Positions 1 through 6,198 are shown, numbered from the stretch's first letter. The stretch: 7,514 nt of DNA from an uncultured Clostridium sp. (GCA_958442925.1 CAUCIO010000105.1:1-7514); one strand, 5' to 3'. Numbers and translations: made by a program. Notes: generated from the letters alone by a model not told the origin.

Positions 1-524
1 CCTTTACCTTTGGGGGCGGCTTTGTGATAGTTACCTTTATGAAGAGGAAATTTGTGGACAGGCTTCACTGGATTGATGAACAGGAAATGCTGGATTTTAC
101 GGCGCTGGCCCAGTCGTCTCCCGGTGCGATTGCCGTCAATGCGGCGCTTCTGGTAGGATATAAGGTCTGCGGAGCCATTGGGATGGCGGCAGCGGTTTTG
201 GGTACGATTCTTCCGCCTATGCTTATTCTGACTGTGATTTCATTTTTTTACAGCGCCTTTGCATCTAATCCCTTTGTGGCTCTTGTCCTCAAGGGCATGC
301 AGGCAGGAGTGGCTGCGGTAATTCTGGATGTGGCCTGTGATCTGGGAGCAGGCGTGATGAGACAAAAAAGTCTGTATCTGAGCGTGATTCTGGCAGGAGC
401 TTTTGCTGCTGACTTTTTTCTGGGTGTGAATGTTATTTATATTATTATGGCTGTTGCCGGAGCAGGTATTCTGCGGGCTGTGTTTGAGAACAGGGCAGCT
501 GGAGGAAAGGAGGGCTCTCTGTGA
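1..524 (+). CDS. Chromate transporter family half-protein, first subunit (5' partial)
   Basis: This is the N-terminal-type half of a split ChrA/CHR family transporter, an inner membrane protein. The reading frame is open from position 3 to the TGA at 522-524, and the true start lies before the window. The visible part begins inside the family motif F-T-F-GGG (positions 9-20), which normally sits 15-20 residues from the N-terminus, so only a short piece is missing. The GTG at 24 is therefore not the start. The second family motif, SSPGAIAVN followed by a hydrophobic VGYK stretch, lies at about 114-171. Hydrophobic membrane segments fill the rest. Short CHR proteins of about 180 residues usually come as adjacent pairs; the Bacillus subtilis YwrB/YwrA pair gives chromate resistance only when both are present. 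The stop codon overlaps the start of the partner gene. Anion transport is well supported at family level, but the true substrate in anaerobes is unknown. Confidence 0.88.
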   Translation, partial: FTFGGGFVIVTFMKRKFVDRLHWIDEQEMLDFTALAQSSPGAIAVNAALLVGYKVCGAIGMAAAVLGTILPPMLILTVISFFYSAFASNPFVALVLKGMQAGVAAVILDVACDLGAGVMRQKSLYLSVILAGAFAADFFLGVNVIYIIMAVAGAGILRAVFENRAAGGKEGSL

Positions 525-1081
525 TTTATTTACAGCTTTTTTTCAGCTTTTTAAAGGTAGGGCTGTTCAGCGTAGGGGGAGGCTATGCGGCTATTCCATT
601 GATTCAGAGCCAGGCGGTGGAGAACTGCGGCTGGCTGACTATGGATGAGTTTACCAATCTGGTAACCATTGCAGAGATGACGCCTGGACCGATTGCCATT
701 AATGCAGCCACCTTTGTAGGAATCAGAATTGCAGGCCTTCCAGGAGCGGTGAGCGCCACATTAGGATGTATTTTCCCGTCGTTTATCATTGTGTCTCTTC
801 TGGCCTTTCTCTACTATAAATATAAGGGAGCTTCCTTCGTCAGCACTGTCATGGCCTCTCTGCGCCCTGCCGTGGTAGCGCTGATAGCTGCGGCGGGACT
901 TTCCATGCTGGGTACATCAGTGTTTGACGGCCAGGCAGCAGCGCCTGAACATCTGAATTTTATCAGCGCAGGGCTGTTCCTTCTGGCTTTCCTGTTGCTA
1001 AGATTCAGGAAATGGAACCCCATTCTCGTCATGAGCCTGTGCGGGGCAGCGAATCTGGCCATAGGGGTGGCGCTGCAGTAA
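521..1081 (+). CDS. Chromate transporter family half-protein, second subunit
   Basis: This 186-residue membrane protein is the C-terminal-type half of a split ChrA/CHR transporter, the normal length for the short form. The opening FFSFLKVGLFSVGGGYAAIP (residues 7-26) is the family's first signature. TPGPIAINAATFVG (residues 54-67) is the second, with the amphipathic GWLTMDEF stretch between them. About five or six hydrophobic segments follow, ending near an R-K rich turn around residues 160-165. The start is GTG at 521, chosen because AAGGAGGG at 507-514 lies 6 bases upstream and because the resulting GTGA overlap with the previous stop is typical of translational coupling. Half-size CHR partners are thought to insert in opposite membrane orientations and work together. 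Chromate efflux is the textbook role, but it is not proven for clostridial pairs. No intrinsic T-tract terminator follows on this strand, only the hairpin at 1105-1142. Confidence 0.9.
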   Translation: MIYLQLFFSFLKVGLFSVGGGYAAIPLIQSQAVENCGWLTMDEFTNLVTIAEMTPGPIAINAATFVGIRIAGLPGAVSATLGCIFPSFIIVSLLAFLYYKYKGASFVSTVMASLRPAVVALIAAAGLSMLGTSVFDGQAAAPEHLNFISAGLFLLAFLLLRFRKWNPILVMSLCGAANLAIGVALQ

Positions 1082-1100
1082 ATTATAAGGGAACTCGTGC

Positions 1101-1142
1101 AAAACAGACAAGCAGTTCACCTGGGGGAGAACTGCTTGTCTG
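1101..1142 (-). terminator. Long hairpin between convergent gene ends, probable terminator
   Basis: A perfect 14-bp stem joins 1105-1118 (CAGACAAGCAGTTC) to 1129-1142 (GAACTGCTTGTCTG). The 10-base loop could close two more G-C pairs after one A-A mismatch. Read on the minus strand, the stem is followed at once by TTTT (1104-1101), so it best fits a rho-independent terminator for the minus-strand gene ending at 1187. On the plus strand no T-run follows the stem. It could still slow polymerase at the end of the transporter pair, making it partly bidirectional. The T-run is short, so strength is uncertain. Confidence 0.75.
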
Positions 1143-1186
1143 CAGAATAGGATGCTGGTAAACTGGGATTTGTCGATTTACTCTGC

Positions 1187-1657
1187 TTAGTGCCCTCTTA
1201 AATCCAATTCACTAAAAATCGAATTAGTACTTCTCCATGAATATACCACATAATAGTTATCGCCGTTTATGTCACTATTAAACGAAATAGTCCCATGTTC
1301 AATAAACGATATCTGCTTGTCTGTCTGCTTTTCCACTATACACTCCCAGTCATTTGTTGCATATTGAGAATAATACGATTTCAGCTCTTGCAATGATAAT
1401 TCGCTTTTAATCAATATCCCACCGATATACTGCATACCATTTCCATTGCCGATTAATTTTCCCGCTTTTGCAAATGTTTCAATATAATGCGTATTGTTTG
1501 GTAATTCTATTCTTTCGACATACTTCGCCGTTTTATTCGCAACGCAGTCATTGACAACAGGGATGGAGAGCATAAAGCCCACTATAGAAATAAATAGTAC
1601 ACTAACGACAATTGTACATATCAATTTAACTTTTTTTATAATACCCACATCCTCCAC
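1187..1657 (-). CDS. Hypothetical membrane-anchored or exported protein
   Basis: The gene encodes a protein of up to 156 residues with no function I can name. A short N-terminal stretch with several lysines (IIKKVK) is followed by one strong hydrophobic segment at about residues 12-32. That is either a membrane anchor or an uncleaved signal, and no lipobox cysteine is evident. The rest is soluble, probably outside the cell, with the notable phrases LPNNTHYIETFAKAGKL, GNGNGMQYIGGILIKSELSLQELKSYY and a C-terminal part rich in aromatic and beta-type residues. It resembles small uncharacterised proteins of Firmicutes. The start is unclear. The frame opens with GTG at 1657, but the only good ribosome binding site (GGAGG, read 1655 to 1651) lies inside that reading, suggesting a later start, perhaps ATT at 1642. 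The gene is clearly more AT-rich than its neighbours (two 60-base samples gave about 27% and 33% GC) and stands alone on its strand, which hints at separate acquisition. Confidence 0.72.
   Translation of the reverse strand: MEDVGIIKKVKLICTIVVSVLFISIVGFMLSIPVVNDCVANKTAKYVERIELPNNTHYIETFAKAGKLIGNGNGMQYIGGILIKSELSLQELKSYYSQYATNDWECIVEKQTDKQISFIEHGTISFNSDINGDNYYVVYSWRSTNSIFSELDLRGH
1651..1655 (-). promoter_or_regulatory. Ribosome binding site that questions the start of the minus-strand gene
   Basis: GGAGG is read on the minus strand from 1655 to 1651. The frame's first GTG (1657-1655) overlaps it, and no other purine-rich site lies upstream. The second in-frame GTG (1648-1646) is only 2 bases away, too close. 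The ATG at 1650-1648 is out of frame and meets a stop after four codons. An in-frame ATT at 1642-1640 sits at the ideal 8-base spacing. ATT is a rare but known start codon. Confidence 0.5.
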
Positions 1658-1688
1658 AATTTCGATTTTTCAGTTTTTTTATAGCTGT

Positions 1689-1717
1689 ATTATATCAATT
1701 CCATATCTTTGCCACAA
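1689..1717 (-). promoter_or_regulatory. Sigma-A promoter for the minus-strand gene (extended -10)
   Basis: On the minus strand a perfect TATAAT (1694 to 1689) is preceded by TGA, giving an extended -10 element. A TTGTGG box (1717 to 1712; three of six consensus bases) lies upstream with exactly 17 bases between. Transcription would start near 1682, about 25-40 bases before the possible start codons. Confidence 0.65.
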
Positions 1718-1807
1718 TAAAAAACATCCTGTATTTTTTCCGCAAAATCTATATTTTTCTCACCCAATCACAGGCTGTTCAGACGATTTTTCCGTCATTT
1801 TTTTGTC

Positions 1808-1836
1808 TTGACAATAAAAAATTTTCCGACTATACT
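1808..1836 (+). promoter_or_regulatory. Strong sigma-A promoter of the marR-ABC exporter operon
   Basis: TTGACA (1808-1813) is a perfect -35 box. The spacer (1814-1830) is 17 bases, and TATACT (1831-1836) matches the -10 consensus at five of six positions. The predicted transcript start is near 1843, giving a leader of about 100 bases before the ATG at 1942. A promoter this close to consensus would be very active unless repressed, which fits control by the MarR protein it encodes. Confidence 0.85.
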
Positions 1837-1848
1837 TTTAAAAGTTAG
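1830..1848 (+). promoter_or_regulatory. Candidate MarR operator overlapping the -10 box
   Basis: ACTTTTAAAAGT (1834-1845) is a perfect 12-bp palindrome. The flanks CTA (1830-1832) and TAG (1846-1848) extend the symmetry if one T (1833) is looped out. It covers the end of the -10 box and the expected transcript start, where a bound repressor would block polymerase. MarR proteins commonly bind AT-rich palindromes of about this size in their own promoters. That this particular protein binds here is inference. Confidence 0.5.
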
Positions 1849-1929
1849 GCAGCGAACTATTAAAAAAGCTCTGAATCTTCCAGCTCAGACCAGGAGAAAA
1901 GGGACAAAAGACTGGGAATCAGCGCAGGC

Positions 1930-1938
1930 GGAGGTGAT
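1930..1938 (+). promoter_or_regulatory. Ribosome binding site fixing the MarR start
   Basis: GGAGGTGAT is a near-full match to the end of 16S rRNA, with GGAGG ending 7 bases before the ATG at 1942. It settles the start of the regulator and predicts efficient translation. Confidence 0.85.
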
Positions 1939-1941
1939 AAG

Positions 1942-2439
1942 ATGTGTACGGAGGCAGAGAAAAGCGGTGAGCTCTGTTGTAAAAGTGCAGGACGGCTGGT
2001 GAATATTTTGTCCAACCAGCTGAAGCGGCGTTTTTTAGTTCCGGATGACGGCAATGAGCTGACAATGCTTCAGCGTCATATGCTTCATTTTATTATTGTA
2101 GGCTCTATGCATCAGGACATCTTTCAGAAGGATGTGGAGGCAGAGTTTCAGATTAGAAAGTCTACAGCCACAGGGAGTCTTCAGCTTTTAGAGAAGAAGG
2201 GGTTTATCCGCAGGGAGAGCGTGGAACGGGATGGACGCTTAAAGCGGGTGCTCCCCACAGACAAGGCCCTGGCTATGAGAGACAGGGTGATGCAGTCCCT
2301 CAGGAGTGCGGAAAAGCAGATGCTGCAGGGAATCGGCAAAGAAGATTTAGATGTCTGCATACAGGTGCTGGCCCGGATGTCCAGGAATCTTTCCTGTAAG
2401 GAGCAGGACTGTAAAGAGCAGGAATGCCGCCTGACATGA
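1942..2439 (+). CDS. MarR family transcriptional regulator of the ABC exporter operon
   Basis: This 165-residue cytoplasmic DNA-binding protein is the likely repressor of its own operon. The winged helix-turn-helix is clear. DIFQKDVEAEF (59-69) forms the first part, IRKSTATGSLQLLEKKGFI (71-89) contains the recognition helix, and the basic wing runs through RDGRLKRVLPT (96-106). Helices at about 15-57 and 107-150 should form the dimer interface. The QKD-x-E...IRxSTxTG pattern marks the MarR branch often found directly before paired ABC exporters in Firmicutes. It has seven cysteines (2, 12, 13, 139, 152, 157, 162). Three lie at five-residue intervals in a repeated tail, which is longer than usual for this family. 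The gene is first in the operon, 28 bases before the first ABC gene. The ligand is unknown: a drug-like molecule is the family norm, but the cysteines leave thiol or metal sensing open. Confidence 0.9.
   Translation: MCTEAEKSGELCCKSAGRLVNILSNQLKRRFLVPDDGNELTMLQRHMLHFIIVGSMHQDIFQKDVEAEFQIRKSTATGSLQLLEKKGFIRRESVERDGRLKRVLPTDKALAMRDRVMQSLRSAEKQMLQGIGKEDLDVCIQVLARMSRNLSCKEQDCKEQECRLT
2395..2424 (+). repeat. 15-bp tandem repeat in the 3' end of the MarR gene
   Basis: Two adjacent 15-base units, TGTAAGGAGCAGGAC (2395-2409) and TGTAAAGAGCAGGAA (2410-2424), differ at two positions. A third partial copy begins with TGCC. The units encode CKEQD and CKEQE, giving cysteines spaced by five residues at the protein's C-terminus. 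The array looks like a recent in-frame duplication. Confidence 0.85.
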
Positions 2440-2467
2440 CAGTTAAGTAAAACAGAAGGAGGAAACC

Positions 2468-4201
2468 ATGAACAGAAAACTCTTTAAATCCATCAGAGAG
2501 TACAGACGGGAGTCTATTCTGGCCCCTGTATTTGTCATTCTGGAGGTTCTGATGGAGGTTCTGATTCCGCTTCAGATGGCGAAAATCATCGACGTGGGAA
2601 TCGCGCAGGGAGACCTGCCCTATATTGTCCGCATGGGCGTCATTCTGGTAGCTATGGCCATGATCGCTCTGTTCTTCGGCGCTATGGCCGGAAAGTTTGC
2701 GGCAGTGGCGGCGGCCGGCTATGCCAAAAATCTGCGCCATGACATTTTTTACAAGATACAGAACTTTTCTTTTAAAAACATTGACCATTTTTCCACTTCA
2801 AGCCTTGTCACAAGGCTTACCACGGACATCACAAACGTGCAGATGGCGTATATGATGAGTATTCGCCTCTTAGCCAGAGCTCCGTTTATGATTATCCTCT
2901 CCCTGATTATGATTCTCACGATTAACTGGGAGATTTCTCTGATTCTGCTGGTGCTGGTGCCGGTTCTGGGAGGGCTTCTGATGTTTATTGCCAAGAAGGC
3001 CCATCCTCATTTTATCAGGGTGTTTGATGAGTATGATGTCTTAAATAATTCCGTTCAGGAAAATGTAAACGCTTCCAGAGTTGTCAAGGCTTATGTGCGG
3101 GAGGAGTATGAGATTCAGAAATTCCACGGCGTGTCAAAGCTGGTATACGATCTGTTTACCAGGGCAGAGAAGATTGTGGCCTGGAATGCGCCTACCATGC
3201 AGTTTTTCATGTACAGCGTTATTCTTCTGATGGTTTCTATCGGAGGAAAAAGCATTATTAACCAGACCATGGAGACTGGAGAGCTGACAAGCGTTATTGT
3301 CTATGCCATTCAGATTCTGGTTTCATTGACAATGGTAACCTTTGTATTTGTTATGATTATGATTGCCGAGGCTTCCACAGAGCGAATCAGCGAGGTGCTT
3401 GACGAGGTTCCGGAAATGCAGGATCCGGCGGACGCTGTGACAGAGGTTCCAGACGGAGCGGTTGATTTTGAACACGTATCTTTCAGCTACGGCGGAAAGG
3501 AAGGAAACCTGTCCTTAAAGGATGTGAATCTTCACATTAAATCAGGCCAGACAGTGGGAATTATCGGCGGTACAGGAAGCTCGAAAACTTCCCTCGTCAA
3601 TCTGATTCCCCGTCTCTACGATGTGACAGAGGGCTGTGTAAGGGTAGGCGGAATCGATGTACGGGACTATGGCCTGGAGGCTTTAAGGGATCAGGTATCT
3701 ATGGTACTTCAGAAAAATGTCTTGTTTACAGGCAGCATTTATGACAATATCCGCTGGGGAGACGAAAATGCCAGCGATGAGGAGGTTCAGAGAGTCTGCC
3801 GTCTGGCCCAGGCGGACAGCTTTATCAAGGAGTTTCCGGCCGGATACAATACTATGATCGTGGAGGGCGGAAACAACGTGTCCGGCGGACAGAAGCAGAG
3901 ACTCTGTATTGCCAGAGCACTGTTGAAAAAGCCGAAAATTCTGATTCTCGATGATTCTACCAGCGCAGTGGATACCAAGACAGACGCACTGATCCGGAAG
4001 GCTTTCCGGGAGGAGATACCAGATACTACGAAAATTATAATCGCCCAGAGAGTTTCCTCTGTAGAAGACGCGGACATGATTATTGTCATGGAAAACGGAA
4101 GAGTAAACGGAGTGGGAACCTCTGAGGAACTTCTGAAAACAAATGCAATCTACAGAGAAGTATATGAATCACAGGTAAAGGGAGGTGAGGACTGTGAGTA
4201 A
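2468..4201 (+). CDS. Heterodimeric ABC exporter subunit with degenerate ATP site
   Basis: This 577-residue half-transporter has a six-helix exporter membrane domain (about 15-310) fused to an ATPase domain (about 330-570). It is cytoplasmic-membrane located and probably pumps drugs, lipids or other amphipathic molecules outward. Walker A reads GGTGSSKTS (367-375), with Ser in place of the usual Gly before Lys373. The Q-loop is Q415. The signature VSGGQ (471-475) is intact. Walker B ends at D495, followed by D496 where the catalytic Glu should be. The D-loop is SAVD (499-502). The switch position is Gln527 in IAQR instead of His. This set is typical of the degenerate subunit in TM287/288, LmrCD and BmrCD-like pairs. 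AAGGAGG (2456-2462) sits 5 bases before the ATG. The last codons contain the binding site and start of the partner gene, so translation is probably coupled. The substrate cannot be read from the sequence. Confidence 0.93.
   Translation: MNRKLFKSIREYRRESILAPVFVILEVLMEVLIPLQMAKIIDVGIAQGDLPYIVRMGVILVAMAMIALFFGAMAGKFAAVAAAGYAKNLRHDIFYKIQNFSFKNIDHFSTSSLVTRLTTDITNVQMAYMMSIRLLARAPFMIILSLIMILTINWEISLILLVLVPVLGGLLMFIAKKAHPHFIRVFDEYDVLNNSVQENVNASRVVKAYVREEYEIQKFHGVSKLVYDLFTRAEKIVAWNAPTMQFFMYSVILLMVSIGGKSIINQTMETGELTSVIVYAIQILVSLTMVTFVFVMIMIAEASTERISEVLDEVPEMQDPADAVTEVPDGAVDFEHVSFSYGGKEGNLSLKDVNLHIKSGQTVGIIGGTGSSKTSLVNLIPRLYDVTEGCVRVGGIDVRDYGLEALRDQVSMVLQKNVLFTGSIYDNIRWGDENASDEEVQRVCRLAQADSFIKEFPAGYNTMIVEGGNNVSGGQKQRLCIARALLKKPKILILDDSTSAVDTKTDALIRKAFREEIPDTTKIIIAQRVSSVEDADMIIVMENGRVNGVGTSEELLKTNAIYREVYESQVKGGEDCE
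4181..4185 (+). promoter_or_regulatory. Ribosome binding site fixing the second ABC subunit's start
   Basis: GGAGG lies within the last codons of the first ABC gene. A GTG at 4185 overlaps this site and cannot use it. The next in-frame GTG at 4194 is 8 bases downstream, the right distance, and is taken as the start. Confidence 0.8.
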
Positions 4202-6086
4202 TGAGCAGAGAAAGCCAAGAGTGACCAGGGATACTCTGGCTACGGGAAAACGCCTGCTGGGATATGTTCTCAGGGACTATAAGCTGCGTTTTATCGGAGT
4301 GTTTTTCTGTATCCTGATAAGCTCTGTTGCGTCTATTTCGGTATCTCTTTCCCTGAAATTTCTGCTGGATGACTTTATCATCCCGCTGATCGGAAAGCAG
4401 AATCCGAACTATACGGAGCTGTACCGGGCCATGGCTGTATTGGGCACGATTTTCCTGTGCGGGGTTATCGCCACCTTTATCTACAGCCGCCTCATGGTCT
4501 ACATTGGCCAGGGAGTGTTAAAAAAGGTCCGGGATGAGATGTTTGAGCATATGCAGAAGCTTCCCATCCGGTATTTTGACCAGAATACCAACGGCTCTAT
4601 TATGAGTCTTTACACCAATGATACGGATACCCTGCGGCAGATGATCAGCCAGGCAATTCCGCAGGTGCTGCAGTCTCTCCTTACAGTGACCGTCACCTTT
4701 ATTTCCATGCTGGTGTTAAGCCCGCTTCTGACAGTGCTGGCAGTGGTAATGATTGGAGTCATGCTGTTTGTGACAAAGACGATCGGCGGCAACAGCGGAA
4801 AATACTTTTTAAGCCAGCAGTTGGATATTGCAGGCGTAACAGGCTTTGTGGAAGAGCACATGGCAGGCCAGAGAGTCATCAAAGTGTTTAACCATGAGCA
4901 GATTGCGGAGGAGGAGTTCGACAAGCTCAATGAAAAGCTCTTTGTCAGCGCTTCCAGGGCCAATACCTTTGCTAACATGATGGGACCAGTTATTGGAAAT
5001 ATCGGAAACCTTCAGTTTGTACTGACAGCTGTATTGGGCGGCTTTTTATCGGTTATGGGAATTGGCGGCATTACCCTGGGAGTTATGGCTTCTTATCTCC
5101 AGTTTACCAAGAGCTTTACCCAGCCCTTTATGTCCATTGCCCAGCAGTTTAATTCCATTATTATGGCACTGGCCGGTGCGGAGCGGATTTTCCGCCTGAT
5201 GGATGAGGAGCCGGAGTTAGACGAGGGCTATGTAACTCTTGTGAATGCAAAGAAGGATGAGAACGGAAATCTGACTGAGTGCAGGGAGAGAACGGGCGTC
5301 TGGGCCTGGAAGCATCCCCACCAGTCGGATGGCACGGTTACCTACACAGAGCTGAAAGGAGACGTCCGTTTCTTCGATATGACCTTTGGCTATACAGAGG
5401 AGAAAATGGTACTTCACGATCTGACACTCTACGCAAAGCCGGGACAGAAGCTGGCCTTTGTGGGTTCGACAGGAGCCGGAAAGACGACTATTACCAACCT
5501 GATTAACCGTTTTTACGATGTGCAGGATGGAAAAATCCGCTATGACGGTATTAACATCAACAAGATCAAAAAGGCAGATCTGCGCCGCTCTCTGGGAATC
5601 GTACTTCAGGATACCCACCTGTTTACAGGGACGATTATGGATAATATCAGGTACGGAAAGCTGGACGCCACAGACGAGGAGATTTACGCGGCGGCGCAGC
5701 TGGCCCACGCGGATCAGTTTATTAAAATGCTGCCAAAGGGCTATGATACCATGCTGACCAACGACGGCGAGGAACTGTCCCAGGGACAGAGGCAGCTGTT
5801 AGCCATTGCCAGAGCCGCAGTGGCGGATCCGCCGGTTCTGATTCTCGACGAGGCCACCTCCAGCATTGATACCAGAACGGAGCAGATTGTTCAGCAGGGA
5901 ATGGACAACCTGATGAAGGGCAGAACAGTATTCGTCATTGCCCACAGACTGTCTACGATCCGAAACAGTGATGCGATTATGGTTCTGGAACACGGCAGAA
6001 TCGTGGAGCGGGGCAGCCATGAGGAGCTGATTAAGGAAAAAGGTATCTATTACCAGCTGTATACAGGAAAACTGGAGCTGGATTAG
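4194..6086 (+). CDS. Heterodimeric ABC exporter subunit with catalytic ATP site
   Basis: This 630-residue half-transporter is the partner of the preceding subunit. Six membrane helices span about 25-320, followed by an ATPase domain from about 389. Walker A GSTGAGKTT (424-432), Q-loop Q472, Walker B ILDEATSSID (550-559, with catalytic E553) and switch H584 are all intact. The signature is LSQGQ (528-532), with Gln replacing the first Gly. In a dimer, the intact Walker motifs here face the intact VSGGQ of the other subunit, making one working site. LSQGQ faces the degenerate Walker motifs, making the second, degenerate site. Between the membrane domain (MDEEPE, 336-341) and the ATPase domain (GDVRF, 389-393) lies a linker of about 48 residues with an acidic/polar part and WAWKHPHQSDGT, roughly 25 longer than in ordinary exporters. 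GTG at 4194 overlaps the upstream gene by 8 bases. No clear terminator follows the stop. Confidence 0.93.
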   Translation: MSNEQRKPRVTRDTLATGKRLLGYVLRDYKLRFIGVFFCILISSVASISVSLSLKFLLDDFIIPLIGKQNPNYTELYRAMAVLGTIFLCGVIATFIYSRLMVYIGQGVLKKVRDEMFEHMQKLPIRYFDQNTNGSIMSLYTNDTDTLRQMISQAIPQVLQSLLTVTVTFISMLVLSPLLTVLAVVMIGVMLFVTKTIGGNSGKYFLSQQLDIAGVTGFVEEHMAGQRVIKVFNHEQIAEEEFDKLNEKLFVSASRANTFANMMGPVIGNIGNLQFVLTAVLGGFLSVMGIGGITLGVMASYLQFTKSFTQPFMSIAQQFNSIIMALAGAERIFRLMDEEPELDEGYVTLVNAKKDENGNLTECRERTGVWAWKHPHQSDGTVTYTELKGDVRFFDMTFGYTEEKMVLHDLTLYAKPGQKLAFVGSTGAGKTTITNLINRFYDVQDGKIRYDGININKIKKADLRRSLGIVLQDTHLFTGTIMDNIRYGKLDATDEEIYAAAQLAHADQFIKMLPKGYDTMLTNDGEELSQGQRQLLAIARAAVADPPVLILDEATSSIDTRTEQIVQQGMDNLMKGRTVFVIAHRLSTIRNSDAIMVLEHGRIVERGSHEELIKEKGIYYQLYTGKLELD

Positions 6087-6169
6087 GGCAGCAGGGAAGC
6101 CACATAGAATATATCTATACATTATATTGATTTATTGAAAAAACAAATAAAAGACAGCTCTCCCGGCTC

Positions 6170-6198
6170 TCGAATTCCCCTGGAACTTGTGATAAAAT
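6170..6198 (+). promoter_or_regulatory. Candidate promoter of the reductase gene
   Basis: TGATAAAAT (6190-6198) reads as an extended -10 element with TAAAAT matching five of six consensus bases. The -35 position, 17 bases upstream, is weak (TCGAAT, 6170-6175). Transcription would start near 6205, about 47 bases before the ATG. A weak -35 with an extended -10 is usable alone or suggests an activator. Confidence 0.45.

Larger units (their letters stand above)
1658..1941. other. Divergent intergenic control region
   Basis: These 284 bases carry no gene I can support. They are strongly AT-rich up to about 1850 and hold two promoters pointing apart (1689-1717 minus, 1808-1836 plus). They also contain a palindrome over the plus-strand -10 box and a roughly 100-base untranslated leader before the MarR gene, in which I see no strong hairpin or riboswitch-like fold. 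The two promoters are about 90 bases apart, so a regulator bound at one could reach the other, but nothing in the sequence shows that it does. Confidence 0.7.

Noticed and set aside
1494..1811. Plus-strand open frame of 105 codons opposite the orphan gene
   Set aside because: It is antisense to the orphan gene and its promoter, has no ribosome binding site, and its composition reflects AT-rich DNA.
1843..1941. Riboswitch or attenuator in the MarR leader
   Set aside because: Only short, imperfect pairings such as CTGA with TCAG are visible. There is no conserved riboswitch core and no terminator stem with T-run.
1808..2002. Open frame from TTG in the -35 box through the leader into the MarR gene
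   Set aside because: It starts inside the promoter, so it would not be fully transcribed. It has no ribosome binding site, and its end overlaps MarR in another frame.
2542..2565. Two tandem copies of GGAGGTTCTGAT in the first ABC gene
   Set aside because: They encode EVLMEVLI in the first membrane helix, a sequence usual for this exporter family, so the repeat is explained by protein conservation. The GGAGG in it is not followed by a usable start.
2300..2788. Minus-strand open frame of 162 codons over the MarR/ABC junction
   Set aside because: It is an antisense shadow of two well-supported genes, with low-complexity composition and no ribosome binding site or family resemblance.
5217..5708. 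Minus-strand open frame of 163 codons inside the second ABC gene
   Set aside because: It is antisense to conserved linker and ATPase motifs. Its length reflects codon bias of the real gene.
6187..6198. TTGTGATAAAAT as a Rex or FNR-type half site
   Set aside because: The TTGTGA half has no matching partner at the correct spacing. The sequence is better explained as an extended -10 element.
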